Positions 18,675-30,100 of a DNA stretch of 64,000 nt are shown here, one piece after another. The notes under the pieces are model-generated. The model was not told the origin of the DNA. It saw only the letters and a program-made list of their open reading frames with translations, and ran no database searches. Numbering within the stretch: position 1 is the first letter of the stretch; each line of letters starts with the position of its first letter. Source of the DNA: Gammaproteobacteria bacterium (lineage in GTDB: Bacteria; Pseudomonadota; Gammaproteobacteria; Pseudomonadales; Azotimanducaceae); assembly GCA_009840305.1 (NCBI GenBank), contig VXNY01000030.1, positions 1-64,000 on the forward strand, given 5' to 3'. A program made the translations under genes and the position numbers.

Positions 18675-19511
18675 TTAATTGTCGGTGCTGTCGTCCAGTC
18701 CATTGACGACTTGCATAAACATCTCTGGGTCAATTTTCGTACCCTGCAAGCTAATCGTCCAATGTAGGTGCGGTCCGGTGGAGCGGCCGGTAGAACCAAC
18801 AGTACCGATGACATCGCCGCGTTTGAGTTCTGAATCTTTCTCAACTTCGATTTTGTCGAGGTGACACATTACGGATATGAAACCGGCACCATGGTCGATA
18901 ACTACGGTTTTCCCGTTGAAATACATATCGTGGGTGACAACCACGGTTCCCGGAGCTGGAGCAGAAATTGGTGTACCAGTTGGTGCGGCATAGTCGACTC
19001 CAGTATGGTAATTTCGTTGTTCTCCATTGAAAAAGCGTTTCGTTCCAAAAACTCCGGTAATTTGGCCTTCAACGGGAATAACAATTGGCAGGATGTCATC
19101 GGTCGCTGGGGAACGACGCGCGTATGCCTTGCGCATCATGGCGGCTTCTTCTTGACGTCTTTTTATGGTTTCTTCGGGTGGTGTAACGTAATCTTGATTT
19201 TTAATCGTAATGTGTTGTTCTTCATATTCTTTTGATTGCACTTTAAAGTCAATCGCTTGGAAAGAACCATCTTCGAATGAGACAATCAATTTGTGCCCTT
19301 TTGCTTCAGCTTCATGAGGGATCGCGATGATCGCATGACCACGCACCATGAGCTGATTTTCATCGTTGAATTTAGCTTCTGTAGCACCTATGGGCAACTT
19401 AACGGCTATCACCCCACCGTTAACTCCTATATGTTCCGCCACTACGATGGAGTTCACTAAGAGGCTGGAAAACACAAACAAAACAAAACGGAACATTCGT
19501 GCAGAAAACAT
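18675..19511 (-). CDS. M23-family peptidoglycan endopeptidase (LytM-like)
   Basis: This 278-residue protein is predicted to be exported by an N-terminal hydrophobic signal (FVLFVFSSLLVNSIVVA) and to cut peptidoglycan cross-bridges. The C-terminal M23 domain keeps the zinc ligands: H and D in YHTGVDYAAPTG and the HxH in GPHLHWTIS, with a further H in SVMCHLDKI. I chose the ATG at 19511 because AGGAG lies about eight bases upstream; an earlier ATG at 19544 lacks this. The N-terminal region, about residues 25-120, is a predicted beta domain of unknown role. Such proteins sit between der and xseA in several gammaproteobacteria. Confidence 0.92.
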   Translation of the reverse strand: MFSARMFRFVLFVFSSLLVNSIVVAEHIGVNGGVIAVKLPIGATEAKFNDENQLMVRGHAIIAIPHEAEAKGHKLIVSFEDGSFQAIDFKVQSKEYEEQHITIKNQDYVTPPEETIKRRQEEAAMMRKAYARRSPATDDILPIVIPVEGQITGVFGTKRFFNGEQRNYHTGVDYAAPTGTPISAPAPGTVVVTHDMYFNGKTVVIDHGAGFISVMCHLDKIEVEKDSELKRGDVIGTVGSTGRSTGPHLHWTISLQGTKIDPEMFMQVVNGLDDSTDN

Positions 19512-19647
19512 TAGGGACTCCTGTCGGGTAAGTGCTTGATGCAATGTCTATTCCAAATTCTAACTTGAAAAGGGAAAAAAGTCGGTTTTTCTGCATCTTA
19601 AAGTCCTGGGAACTCGAGCTACAGCGCACTCGGATGATCTGACGCTT

Positions 19648-21246
19648 TTATTGAATGTCCCGACTCTCCTTTTTAGAGATCCGCGTAATTTTGGAACTTA
19701 CGGTACCGTCTGATAAATGAGTTTCAATGTCTTCTTTGGGTTGTAAGTCGTCTACGCTCTTTACAATCTCTCCGAAGTCAGTTCCTTCCTTCGGTTTGGA
19801 GACTACTGCATACCCCCGTCTTAGCACCGCTAGAGGACTCACGGCCTCAATGTTCTTCACGACGCTTGATACTCTATTCTTCGCAAACTGAACGTTCTCC
19901 TCTCCACGAACTTTCAATCGAGATCGCGTACTCTCAAGTTGCGAGCGATGGTACTTGATTTTCGATTCTGGGCGCACTTGGATCAAAGTTTTCCTGAGAT
20001 TTTGAAATCGCGTGGTGGTCCGTTCCCGCGCCTGATCTTCGAGTTGCGCAAGTCTCTTCTGTGTAAGGTTTAAACGAGTTCTGATTTCTCTTTTTGTTGC
20101 ACTTACCAATTGACCCATTTGCGACTGAGCGCCGATAAGTTGCGTTCTATAGTGTTGTAATTTAACGCCGGGTTTCGCTTGATTCAGCGCGCGGTGTAGT
20201 TGTACTAGATGAGTCTCTTGTTGCTCAAGACTGTGAGTTTGAGTGCGTATGAAACTTCTGATTCTGTCCTGGATTCTCTGTCTATGACTTGCTAAGTCTC
20301 GTCGTGGATCTTGTACTCTGTGTGTTATGTGTTCGACCACGGTTTTGTGCCTTGTCACCATAGCTCGCAAATCTTTCTCTAGTCGCGTTGCGTACCCGTC
20401 GAACCGAATACCAAGATCTCTAGCGTCTGGAGTAACTAGTTCTGCCGCAGTTGACGGAGTAGGTGCTCTTAGATCCGCCATCAAATCGGCAATTGTGAAG
20501 TCTACATCGTGTCCAACAGCTGAAACTATCGGGATTTCACTCTGATAAATGGCGGTCGCGACTTCCTCAGAATTAAACGCCGCTAAGTCTTCAAGTGATC
20601 CACCACCTCGAGTCAAGATGGCGAGATCCGGACGTATCTTTAACTGATTAGTCTTTTCTAGCGCCGTACAAATCTCACTTACTGCGAGTTGACCTTGTAC
20701 CGCTGTTGGTTGTAATAAAAGGTCTGCTGGAGGATAGCGCCGCCAAATATTGACAAATACATCGCGTGTGGCTGCTCCTTTTGGAGAACTCACTATCACA
20801 ATTCTCTTTGGGAACGCTGGTAACGGTTTCTTCAATTCTTTTTCAAACCACCCCATGGCTTGAAGTTTCGCTCGAAGTCGCTCCATGGCTAAACGTAATT
20901 CACCCTCGCCGTGAGGTTCCATATGTTGAATTACCGCTTGGTACTGACCATCGCGCTCGTACAACGAAATCTCAGCACGCACGAGCACCTTTAGGCCATC
21001 TTCTGGTTGAAAAGTGAGCCTCGAAGCACTTCTAGCGAACATAACACACCGGAGTACGGCGCGTTCATCCTTGAGATTGAAGTAGTAGTGTCCAGAGGCA
21101 CGATGATGGTGCAATCCAGAGATTTCGCCCTCGACAACGACAAGTGGGAAATTGTTATTGAGGAGTCTCTTGACTTGTGTGTTGAGTTGACTCACGGTCA
21201 ACACACGTTCATTTAAGCCTAGATTCGGTGAAAGATATTCGGACAC
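19648..21246 (-). CDS. xseA: Exodeoxyribonuclease VII large subunit
   Basis: XseA with XseB forms exonuclease VII, which degrades single-stranded DNA. The N-terminal OB-fold domain covers about residues 12-110 (LNTQVKRLLNNNFPLVVVEGEISG). The catalytic domain shows LTRGGGSLEDLAAFNSEEVA and SAVGHDVDFTIADLMADLRAPTP. A long coiled-coil segment follows, and the C-terminus has VLRRGYAVV. At 532 residues it is longer than E. coli XseA (456), mostly through the coiled-coil region. It is divergent from guaB across a 193-base gap. xseB is not in the window. Confidence 0.97.
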   Translation of the reverse strand: MSEYLSPNLGLNERVLTVSQLNTQVKRLLNNNFPLVVVEGEISGLHHHRASGHYYFNLKDERAVLRCVMFARSASRLTFQPEDGLKVLVRAEISLYERDGQYQAVIQHMEPHGEGELRLAMERLRAKLQAMGWFEKELKKPLPAFPKRIVIVSSPKGAATRDVFVNIWRRYPPADLLLQPTAVQGQLAVSEICTALEKTNQLKIRPDLAILTRGGGSLEDLAAFNSEEVATAIYQSEIPIVSAVGHDVDFTIADLMADLRAPTPSTAAELVTPDARDLGIRFDGYATRLEKDLRAMVTRHKTVVEHITHRVQDPRRDLASHRQRIQDRIRSFIRTQTHSLEQQETHLVQLHRALNQAKPGVKLQHYRTQLIGAQSQMGQLVSATKREIRTRLNLTQKRLAQLEDQARERTTTRFQNLRKTLIQVRPESKIKYHRSQLESTRSRLKVRGEENVQFAKNRVSSVVKNIEAVSPLAVLRRGYAVVSKPKEGTDFGEIVKSVDDLQPKEDIETHLSDGTVSSKITRISKKESRDIQ

Positions 21247-21385
21247 GGTTGAGGTTTCTACAACTGTTGCACAGAGAATGAAGAGTGACTTTGTTCAATC
21301 AAATTCTAAGCTCTTGAGGTTTTCGGTTTCTTTCAGTTTCCTCTTGTCGAAGAAAAAAGATTACGAGGGACTCACAGATTCACAC

Positions 21386-21414
21386 TTGTAACTGAATACA
21401 GCGCTCTGTATAAA
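21386..21414 (+). promoter_or_regulatory. Sigma-70-like promoter of guaBA with overlapping palindrome
   Basis: A -35 box TTGTAA (21386-21391) and a -10 box TATAAA (21409-21414) are separated by exactly 17 bases and precede the guaB start by about 26 bases. An inverted repeat ATACAG-CGCT-CTGTAT (21396-21411) overlaps the spacer and the -10 box, a position where a bound repressor would block transcription. The ribosome-binding site AAGGAG follows at about 21428-21433. The regulator is not known. Confidence 0.5.
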
Positions 21415-21439
21415 ATTCTTTCTTTGCAAGGAGCAAAGT

Positions 21440-22912
21440 TTGGTCACCGTCACTCAAGAAGCTTATACCTTCGACGATGTGCTTCTTCGTCCTGCGTACT
21501 CCGAAGTACTACCAACCGAAACGTCCACCCACACCCAGCTCAGTCGCGAAATTCGGTTGAACATTCCCCTGATTTCGTCAGCGATGGATACCGTCACCGA
21601 AGCGCGCCTAGGAATCGCGCTAGCTCAAGAGGGTGGCATTGGCATAGTTCACAAGAACATGTCCATTGAAGATCAAGCGCAGCACGTTCGGCAGATTAAA
21701 AAATTTGAAGCTGGAATCATTCGGAACCCGATTTCGATTAGCCCGAACGCAACAATTCAAGAGCTTTTATCCCTCACGAAAGTTCATGACATTTCTGGTG
21801 TCCCAGTCGTCACAGAGAACGATCTTGTTGGCATTGTGACCCACCGAGATATTCGTTTTCAAGAAAACTTGGAAGCACTTGTTTCAGAAGTAATGACCCC
21901 CAGATCTCGTTTGATCACTGCAGCCGAATCAGCATCATTTTCTGAGATCACGCAACTCTTGCACGAACACCGTATCGAAAAGATTCTCTTAGTCGATGAG
22001 GAGTACAGACTAACCGGTATGGTCACCGTGAAAGACATTGAAAAAGCGAAGACCTATCCAAATGCGTGTAAGGACGGACACGGTCGATTACGCGCTGGAG
22101 CTTCAGTGGGTACAAGTGCAGATACGGATGATCGAGTCGCAGCTCTCGTTGATGCTGAAGTTGACGTGCTGGTTGTAGATACCGCACACGGGCACTCTCG
22201 TGGCGTGCTCGATCGCATTCGCTGGATTAAACAATCTTTTCCGAAACTACAAGTAATAGGCGGTAATGTAGCGACTGCTGAGGGTGCACAAGAAATTATC
22301 AATGCAGGTGCTGACGCAGTTAAAGTTGGTATTGGTCCAGGAAGCATTTGTACTACGAGAATCGTAAGTGGAGTTGGTGTCCCGCAAGTTTCTGCTATTA
22401 GTGAAGTTTCTGACATCGCGAGGAAAGAAGAAGTGCCCGTAATCGCGGACGGTGGCATACGTTATTCTGGAGACATCGCCAAAGCAATCGCGGCCGGCGC
22501 GTCGGGAGTCATGATTGGTTCATTATTTGCTGGGACAGACGAGAGTCCAGGAGATGTAGAGTTGTTTCAAGGCCGAACTTACAAAAACTATCGTGGCATG
22601 GGGTCAGTAGGGGCTATGCAAGAACGCCACGGGTCTCGGGATCGGTACTTCCAGGACGACACGGAAGAAGTTGGGAAGTTGGTACCTGAAGGTGTGGAAG
22701 GCCGAGTTCCTTATCGAGGACCAGTTGGACCAATCATCGGTCAGCTGATCGGAGGTTTACGTTCCGCAATGGGCTACACAGGATGTCGGACCATAGACGA
22801 AATGCAAGAAAAAGTTTCTTTCACAAAAGTGACCCACGCATCGATGGTCGAAGGTCATGTCCACGATGTCGCTATCACTAAAGAGTCACCAAACTATCCA
22901 GGTACATATTGA
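21440..22912 (+). CDS. guaB: Inosine-5'-monophosphate dehydrogenase
   Basis: GuaB oxidises IMP to XMP with NAD+, the committed step of GMP synthesis. The 490-residue protein has the typical start [19 protein letters not shown], two CBS domains at about residues 95-205, and the catalytic loop [15 protein letters not shown] with the active cysteine, followed by [14 protein letters not shown] and the flap [11 protein letters not shown]. The start is TTG, supported by AAGGAG about seven bases upstream. Its stop overlaps the TTG start of guaA (TTGA), so both form one operon from the promoter noted upstream. Confidence 0.98.
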   Translation: MVTVTQEAYTFDDVLLRPAYSEVLPTETSTHTQLSREIRLNIPLISSAMDTVTEARLGIALAQEGGIGIVHKNMSIEDQAQHVRQIKKFEAGIIRNPISISPNATIQELLSLTKVHDISGVPVVTENDLVGIVTHRDIRFQENLEALVSEVMTPRSRLITAAESASFSEITQLLHEHRIEKILLVDEEYRLTGMVTVKDIEKAKTYPNACKDGHGRLRAGASVGTSADTDDRVAALVDAEVDVLVVDTAHGHSRGVLDRIRWIKQSFPKLQVIGGNVATAEGAQEIINAGADAVKVGIGPGSICTTRIVSGVGVPQVSAISEVSDIARKEEVPVIADGGIRYSGDIAKAIAAGASGVMIGSLFAGTDESPGDVELFQGRTYKNYRGMGSVGAMQERHGSRDRYFQDDTEEVGKLVPEGVEGRVPYRGPVGPIIGQLIGGLRSAMGYTGCRTIDEMQEKVSFTKVTHASMVEGHVHDVAITKESPNYPGTY

Positions 22913-24510
22913 GCACAGAGACAGCTCGATGGGATAACGACATCGGAGTATCCCGTCGACAACACGACGCGATACTAGTCGTAGATTTCGGTTCTCAATA
23001 CACACAACTGATTGCGCGTCGATTGCGCGAGCAAAACGTATTTTGTGAGATCGTTCCCTTCGATGTGGATTTAAGCGTTCTCGAGAATGATGATTACGCA
23101 CCCAATGGAATTGTGTTGTCTGGTGGCCCAGAATCGGTCACCACCGACGATGCACCAACAGTAAATTCTTCTCTCCTAGGATCAAACATTCCGATTCTCG
23201 GTATTTGTTATGGCATGCAAGCGGTGGTGTCTCAGCTCGGTGGCGAAACTCATTACTCTTCGAAACGCGAGTTTGGTCACGCTGAGCTGACTCTATTGGA
23301 TGACAATCCATTATTGAAAGGATTTGGAGACGCCACACAGGTTTGGATGAGTCATGGCGACCAAGTCAAAGCATTACCTTCAGAATTCTCTGTTTCTGCA
23401 AAGACTAGAACGTGTCCAATCGCTGCGTGCGTGTCCCCGGACCGAAAGTTTTTCGGTTTACAGTTTCATCCCGAAGTCACGCATACAGAACACGGTACTG
23501 AGATTCTTCGGCGCTTTGCTATTGACGTGTGTGGATGCAATCCGACGTGGACTCCTGGACACATTGTTTCCGAAACGGTCTCGCAAATTCGTTCCACGGT
23601 AGGGAGCGAAAGAGTCTTGCTAGGGTTGTCAGGTGGTGTTGACTCTTGCGTTACCGCAGCATTACTCGACAAAGCGATTGGGAAACAATTGGAGTGTGTG
23701 TTCGTCGATACTGGGCTGTTGCGGAAAAATGAAGTGAACGAAGTGTTGAATCAGTTTACGAAATCGGGGGTATTGAGTTTAAACCTAACGGTCGTTGACG
23801 CAAAGGAACGTTTTTTTAAAGAATTGAAAGGAATCGCAGACCCAGAAGAAAAGAGGAAACTGATTGGTAAATTGTTCATTGACGTGTTTGAAGCCGAAGC
23901 AAAAAAGCATCAAGGTGTGCGATGGCTTGCTCAAGGTACTATTTATCCTGATGTCATTGAGTCTGCTGCTTCGAAATTCGGTAAAGCGCACGTCATCAAG
24001 AGTCACCACAACGTAGGCGGATTACCTGATCGTCTACTGTTGAAGATTTTGGAACCTTTACGCGAGTTGTTCAAAGATGAAGTTCGGGCACTCGGTGTTG
24101 AACTCGGTTTACCGAATTCGATCATTGGTCGCCATCCGTTTCCTGGACCTGGTCTCGCGGTGCGAATACCCGGCGAATTTCAACGCGAGTTCATACCCAC
24201 TTTACAAAAAGCTGACGCGATATTTCTGGAGGAACTTAGGAAAAGTGGTTGGTATGATCGGGTCGCACAAGCTTTTGCCGTCTTTCTCTCAGTACGGTCC
24301 GTAGGTGTCGGTGGTGACCAAAGAGTCTATGATTATGTCGTTGCGCTGAGAGCCGTTACTACCGTGGACTTTATGACTGCAGAGTGGGCGCGATTACCTT
24401 ATGACTTGATTAGTAAGATTTCCAATCGTATCGTCAACGAAGTTCAAGGGATATCCCGAGTGGTTTACGATGTGTCCAGCAAACCTCCCGCGACGATAGA
24501 ATGGGAGTGA
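22909..24510 (+). CDS. guaA: GMP synthase (glutamine-hydrolysing)
   Basis: GuaA aminates XMP to GMP using glutamine and ATP. The 533-residue protein has an N-terminal class I glutamine amidotransferase (catalytic C in GICYGMQ, with [11 protein letters not shown]), an ATP-pyrophosphatase domain with [16 protein letters not shown], and a C-terminal dimerisation domain ending in [11 protein letters not shown]. About 20 extra residues precede the usual start, consistent with use of the TTG that overlaps the guaB stop. The operon order guaB-guaA is standard. Confidence 0.98.
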   Translation: MSTETARWDNDIGVSRRQHDAILVVDFGSQYTQLIARRLREQNVFCEIVPFDVDLSVLENDDYAPNGIVLSGGPESVTTDDAPTVNSSLLGSNIPILGICYGMQAVVSQLGGETHYSSKREFGHAELTLLDDNPLLKGFGDATQVWMSHGDQVKALPSEFSVSAKTRTCPIAACVSPDRKFFGLQFHPEVTHTEHGTEILRRFAIDVCGCNPTWTPGHIVSETVSQIRSTVGSERVLLGLSGGVDSCVTAALLDKAIGKQLECVFVDTGLLRKNEVNEVLNQFTKSGVLSLNLTVVDAKERFFKELKGIADPEEKRKLIGKLFIDVFEAEAKKHQGVRWLAQGTIYPDVIESAASKFGKAHVIKSHHNVGGLPDRLLLKILEPLRELFKDEVRALGVELGLPNSIIGRHPFPGPGLAVRIPGEFQREFIPTLQKADAIFLEELRKSGWYDRVAQAFAVFLSVRSVGVGGDQRVYDYVVALRAVTTVDFMTAEWARLPYDLISKISNRIVNEVQGISRVVYDVSSKPPATIEWE

Positions 24511-24596
24511 ACGTAACGACTCAAAAATTTCTAAATTTCTAAAATTCCAAGTCGCAGAATATTCTTTACCATAAATGAAACTATTGGGATCCTAGC

Positions 24597-26642
24597 ATGA
24601 CTCACGAAACCAACCAAATCTTAAACGTAGCGCTTATTGGATCAGGCGGTGCGGGCAAGACTCTTTTGAGTGAGGCAATACTTCATGCGGCGAAGGTAAC
24701 GACTACTAAAGGCAGTGTCGACGCAGGCACTACGGTTTCCGATTATTTGCCTCGAGAGAAGTCGACTCAACACTCGTTCAATCCGACGTTTCTGAGCTTC
24801 AGTTTTAACAATAAATATTGCACTGTTGTCGATACACCCGGTTTCCACGACTTCGTTGGACGTACACTGTCGGTGCTGCCCTCTGTAGAAACCGCCGTAT
24901 TGGTTGTCGATGCGACAGCTGGAATTGACACATCCACGCGCAGATTGTTTGCGGCTGCTGGAGATCAAGGTCTGTGTCGTGCAATCGTCATTAACAAGAT
25001 TGATGCAGACAACGTTGATCTTGAAAGTTTGGTAGATCAAATTCAACAAGTTGTTGGCTCAGAATGTCTACCCATAAACCTTCCAGCTGGAGGCGGGAGC
25101 AACGTTGTAGATTGTTTTGGCGAAGTCTCTGAAGTTGATACAGATATCGACGACGTTGCGTCCGCACACGAGAAAATTATCGACCAAATCGTCGAGGTTG
25201 ACGAGGAACTCATGGAACTCTATTTGGAGGGCGAAGAAGATCTGCCGGCAGAGAGTGTTACCGCGGCGTTTGGATCTGCACTCAGAGATGGACACTTAAT
25301 TCCCATTTTCTTTGCGTCCGCACACACTGATGTTGGAGTCAACGAGTTTTTGGATACTGCTACTAACTTGTTACCAAGTCCTGCTGCCGGTAATCACCCC
25401 ACGTTTACAGTTCGATCAGCCAAAGGTGAGCAAGAACTAGTACTAGATCAAGATTCATCTAAACCATTATTAGGTCAAGCTGTAAAAATTGCGATCGATC
25501 CATTCCGTGGTCGTATGGCGATTGTTCGTATCCACCAGGGTACACTGAAGGCTGGTTCTCAGGTATTTGTAGGGGACGATAGGAAACCGACTAAGGTTCC
25601 ACACATTTTCCGACTTGTTGGGGAAGAACAAGTCGAAATTACGCAAGCACTTGCGGGTGATATATGTGCATTACCGAGGATGGAAACTTCTACCTACAAC
25701 TGTGTTCTGCACGATGCCAAAGGCGACCAAAGCATACGTGCGCCTTCCGTAGATGTGCCTACGCCCGTTTTCGGTCGCGCGATTCGTTTTGAAAACGATA
25801 ACGAGGCTCAAAAAATTTCAGAAGCGCTTCAAACAGTTGCGATAGAGGATCCGTCATTTCGAGTGGTTCACGTCGCAGCCCTTAATGAAACCGTTATCCG
25901 AGGATTAGGTGAGTTACATTTGCGGGAAGTACTACAAGGAGTCGAAGCTCAACACGGCATCAAGGTTGCTACAGAGATTCCTGCGATTGAATACAAAGAA
26001 ACAATTACGGCAGCTGCTGAGGGACACAATCGACATAAGAAACAAACCGGCGGAGCTGGTCAATTTGGAGAGGTTTATCTGCGGATTGAACCCATGGAGC
26101 GGGGTGGTGGTTTTGATTTTGTCGACAAAGTTGTTGGAGGAGTGATTCCAGGTCAATTCATTCCTGCCGTCGAAAAGGGTGTCAAACAAATATTGGATAA
26201 AGGTGCAATCTCGGGTCATGAATTGCAAGACGTGAGAGTAACAGTGTACGATGGGAAACACCATCCCGTGGACTCAAAAGAAATTGCCTTTGTACAAGCT
26301 GGGAAGAAAGCATTTTTAGATGCGGTGGCGAAAGCTAGACCAATTGTCATGGAACCTGTAGTCAGCGTCAATATGAACGTACCCAGTGACTGTATGGGAG
26401 ACGTAACAGGAGACTTCGCGTCTATGGGTGGTATTGTTAGCGGCTCGACGGTACTGCAGGATTCGACCACGGACATTTCCGGGCAGGTTCCTTTGCGAGA
26501 ATTACAGCAATATCACGCGCGACTAAGTTCGATTACCGGTGGAAAGGGTAGTTACACAATGGAATTCAGTCATTACGCTGCGGTTCAACCACAACTACAG
26601 AAGGAATTAGCTTCTGGCTTCGTTGCTATTGAAGAAGACTGA
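24597..26642 (+). CDS. EF-G2-like translational GTPase
   Basis: This 681-residue protein has the domain order of elongation factor G, but its P-loop is GSGGAGKT (about residues 15-22) rather than GHIDAGKT. Other GTPase motifs are present: DTPGFHDF and NKID. The C-terminal half has domain IV-V segments such as AAEGHNRHKKQTGGAGQFGEV and QDVRVTVYDGKHHPVDS. It resembles the FusA2/EF-G2 group (for example mycobacterial EF-G2) more than canonical FusA. A mycobacterial EF-G2 is reported to bind GTP without ribosome-stimulated hydrolysis, so the cellular role is unclear. It lies between guaA and tadA and ends eight bases before tadA, so it is probably co-transcribed with it. Confidence 0.9.
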   Translation: MTHETNQILNVALIGSGGAGKTLLSEAILHAAKVTTTKGSVDAGTTVSDYLPREKSTQHSFNPTFLSFSFNNKYCTVVDTPGFHDFVGRTLSVLPSVETAVLVVDATAGIDTSTRRLFAAAGDQGLCRAIVINKIDADNVDLESLVDQIQQVVGSECLPINLPAGGGSNVVDCFGEVSEVDTDIDDVASAHEKIIDQIVEVDEELMELYLEGEEDLPAESVTAAFGSALRDGHLIPIFFASAHTDVGVNEFLDTATNLLPSPAAGNHPTFTVRSAKGEQELVLDQDSSKPLLGQAVKIAIDPFRGRMAIVRIHQGTLKAGSQVFVGDDRKPTKVPHIFRLVGEEQVEITQALAGDICALPRMETSTYNCVLHDAKGDQSIRAPSVDVPTPVFGRAIRFENDNEAQKISEALQTVAIEDPSFRVVHVAALNETVIRGLGELHLREVLQGVEAQHGIKVATEIPAIEYKETITAAAEGHNRHKKQTGGAGQFGEVYLRIEPMERGGGFDFVDKVVGGVIPGQFIPAVEKGVKQILDKGAISGHELQDVRVTVYDGKHHPVDSKEIAFVQAGKKAFLDAVAKARPIVMEPVVSVNMNVPSDCMGDVTGDFASMGGIVSGSTVLQDSTTDISGQVPLRELQQYHARLSSITGGKGSYTMEFSHYAAVQPQLQKELASGFVAIEED

Positions 26643-26650
26643 ACCTGCAT

Positions 26651-27103
26651 GTGAACCACGAACTTCACATGCACCAAGCGCTTACCCTAGCGAGGGAAGC
26701 CAAAGTTGCCGGTGAAGTACCGGTCGGTGCCATCGTCGTACTCGAAGGTTCGGTGGTAGGGACGGGAGTCAATCGATCCATTCAGCAACAGGACCCTACT
26801 GCACACGCCGAATGTGAAGCACTGCGCGAGGCCGCGCGGCAACTTGGAAATTATCGACTGCCCGGTACGACCCTCTTTGTTACCGTAGAGCCATGCTTGA
26901 TGTGTGTTGGCGCAATGGTGCACGCTCGAGTAAACCAGCTCGTTTTTGGTACGAGAGAACCAAAAGCTGGTGCAATAGTTAGCAACATCCAAGCATTGCA
27001 GCTTCCACATTGGAATCACACTATCGAATACACCGAGGGAATACTTGCTGAAGAAAGCAAACAATTGATGCAGGAGTTTTTCCGTTCTCGACGAGTTGCT
27101 TAG
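26651..27103 (+). CDS. tadA: tRNA-specific adenosine deaminase TadA
   Basis: TadA converts the wobble adenosine of tRNA-Arg(ACG) to inosine. The 150-residue protein has the zinc and catalytic motif HAE (residues 52-54, E54 catalytic) and PCLMC with zinc ligands C82 and C85. Length is normal for bacterial TadA. The start is GTG, eight bases after the EF-G-like gene. Placement between guaBA and purL is the common gammaproteobacterial arrangement, although the lytic transglycosylase mltF often found here is absent. Confidence 0.97.
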   Translation: MNHELHMHQALTLAREAKVAGEVPVGAIVVLEGSVVGTGVNRSIQQQDPTAHAECEALREAARQLGNYRLPGTTLFVTVEPCLMCVGAMVHARVNQLVFGTREPKAGAIVSNIQALQLPHWNHTIEYTEGILAEESKQLMQEFFRSRRVA

Positions 27104-27129
27104 CAGTCGTTTAAACAGAGACGGCATAA

Positions 27130-30100
27130 ATGACTAAGTTGTACATACACTCTGGCGGCATTGCGCACGGGGCTAGTGCCTATGAAAAGCTTCTCGTACA
27201 GCTGAAACAAATAAATCCAGAGCTCTCTTACGTTTCTGCTCGATTCGTTCATATCGCGAAACTAAATAGTTCGCTGACTCGGCAACTGCAGAGAATCGCC
27301 GATTCATTACTCAGCTACGGTGTGCAAGCACCGGCTGATGCGGACACAGAACCTCAAATTACGGTAGTCCCAAGACTTGGTACGATTTCACCTTGGTCGA
27401 GTAAGGCAACCGATGTGTTTCGATTGTGTGGTTTAGACGTTGTTGAGCGAGTAGAACGAGGTGTACGATGGTATTTGAACACCTGGTCGGATGAATGCGC
27501 GCACCTGCTTCACGATCGTATGACGGAGTCCGTGCTTTACAAAGAGAGTTTTAACGAAATTTTCCAAGAACAGACTCCCCGACCGTTCTCCCGGATAGTG
27601 TTGGGCGACGATCCGTTTGATGCAATTCAACAGGTCAATCAAAAATTTGGTTTAGCTTTGTCCGATGTCGAGATTCATTACCTCGTTGACGTATATCGCG
27701 AAGTTGGTCGAGACCCGACGGATGTCGAACTCATGATGTTCGGTCAAGTCAATTCCGAACACTGTCGTCATAAGATTTTTAACGCTGATTGGATCATTGA
27801 CGGCGAGGCAAATCCGGAGTCGTTGTTTCAAAAAATTCGGACGACGACTGGCGCGATTAATTCTCGCGGTATCCTTTCAGCCTATCGAGACAACGCGGCA
27901 GTCATCGAAGGTGCAATTGACTCTCGATTCTGCTCAGATCCAAAAACTCGATTCTATCAACCGATGATGGGATTAAATGACATCCTCATGAAAGTAGAGA
28001 CGCACAACCACCCTACTGCCATTTCTCCTTTTCCAGGGGCAGCGACCGGATCGGGCGGTGAAATTCGGGATGAGGGAGCGGTTGGTCGAGGGTCCAAACC
28101 CAAAGCTGGACTTGTCGGATTCACGACTTCCCATCTTCGCATACCCGAACACATGCAACCTTGGGAATCTGAATTGAGCAAACCCTACCATCTTGCCAGT
28201 CCACTGGAGATCATGTTGGAGGGTCCCTTAGGAGCGGCTGGTTACAACAATGAATATGGGCGTCCAGCTCTCACGGGGTACTTTCGAACTTTTGAATACC
28301 GCGTCTCTAATGAAGTTGCCTGGGGATACCTCAAACCAATCATGATTGCAGGAGGAATCGGTTCGGTATTTCGGGAGCATGTCAATGAAGAGGTTCCTCA
28401 TAGTTCGTCGATCTTAATCGTGCTTGGCGGGCCAGCGATGTTGATTGGTTTAGGTGGCGGATCCAGTTCCAGTCTGACTTCTGGTTTGTCCGACGTAGAT
28501 TTGGACTTTGCTTCTGTGCAACGCGATAACGCAGAACTAGAACGGCGATGTCAGGAAGTTATTGATGCATGTACCGCGTTACTACAAGACAATCCAATTC
28601 AATTGATCCATGATGTCGGCGCGGGCGGGTTGTCGAATGCAATTCCGGAACTGGTAAAAGACTTAGGAAAGGGTGCTAGCATTGAATTGCGTGCTGTACC
28701 GAGCGCGGAATCTGGAATGTCGCCGCTTGAATTGTGGTGTAACGAAGCTCAAGAACGTTATGTACTCTCCATAGCTCCAGAGAAAAGAGCGCTGTTTGAG
28801 GAGATTTGTGATCGGGAACGGTGTCCTTTTGCTGTAATCGGCTACACAGATAATCGCGCGAAGTTGACTGTGAAAGACGAAGTCTTCAACGAATCAGTAA
28901 TTGATTTGACGCTAGATACGCTGTTTGGGAGTCCCCCGCGTTTTCGACGTGAGTTTACTCGTACCGCAAGACCTCAGACGAAGTTTTCCACTACAGAACT
29001 CGATCTCGTCGAGTCGATTTCGAGAGTGTTGAGTCTACCAGCCGTGGCATCCAAGAAATTTTTGATTACCATCGGCGATCGTAGCATTACAGGTTTTGTT
29101 GCTCGGGATCAGATGGTTGGTCCCTATCAAGTTCCTGTCGCAGACGCGGCTATTACTATTGGGGGATTCGAAACATATACCGGTGAGGCAATGGCGATGG
29201 GCGAGCGATCGCCCGTAGCGACATTGAATCCAGCAGCTTCTGCACGGCTGGCGATCGCTGAAGCTCTAACGAATTTATCCTCGGTGCAGTACTCTTCAAT
29301 TGATCGCATTGTGTTGTCGGCAAACTGGATGGCTGCAAGTGGATTCGATGGCGAAGACGAAGCTTTACACAACGCCGTCAGCGCGGCAGCTTCGCTCTGT
29401 CGATCAATGGGTATTGCGATTCCCGTTGGAAAAGATAGTCTTTCAATGCGAACCCAATGGACCCTCTCCGAGACTCCGCAAACGGTTATATCCCCTGTCT
29501 CGCTGATCGCCTCGGCGTTTGTACCTGTACCTGACGTACGTCAAGCACTAACACCTCGCTTGGTCTGCAGCGAATCCGTACTAGTTTTATTGGAACTCGG
29601 TTCGAACCGTCGCTTAGGAGGTAGTGCGCTAGCTCAGGTTCACAATTGTCTAGGAGCGGAAACCCCTGACATAGACGATGCGCCATCACTTCGAAGGATG
29701 CTAGAAGTTTTACAGCGAGTCCACGTCGAACAGTGGGCTTTGAGTATGCATGATCGATCAGACGGTGGTTTAGTGACAACAGTATTGGAGATGTCGTTCG
29801 CGGGTCGTTTAGGGGTGGATTTGCAGGTGCGTGACGACTGGGCAGAAGAATTATTCACTGAAGAAATCGGTGTGGTGTTGGAAGTTCCAACCTCGCATGT
29901 GCAAGATGTGATCGATTTGGCAAGTGCCAATGATCTTGTGGCTAGCGAAATAGGTCAAGTTCGTCCGAACGCAGCATTTCGCATCCTACATAAAAATCAA
30001 GTACTCTTAGCGGATTCAACCGTACATTTGGAAAAACGTTGGGCTCAAACAAGCTATCTCATGCAGAGACTCCGAGATGATTCCGACTCTGCAGACAGTG

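Noticed and set aside
21396..21411. The guaB palindrome as a LexA box.
   Set aside because: LexA boxes read CTGT-N8-ACAG; here the order is reversed (ACAG then CTGT with a 4-base gap).
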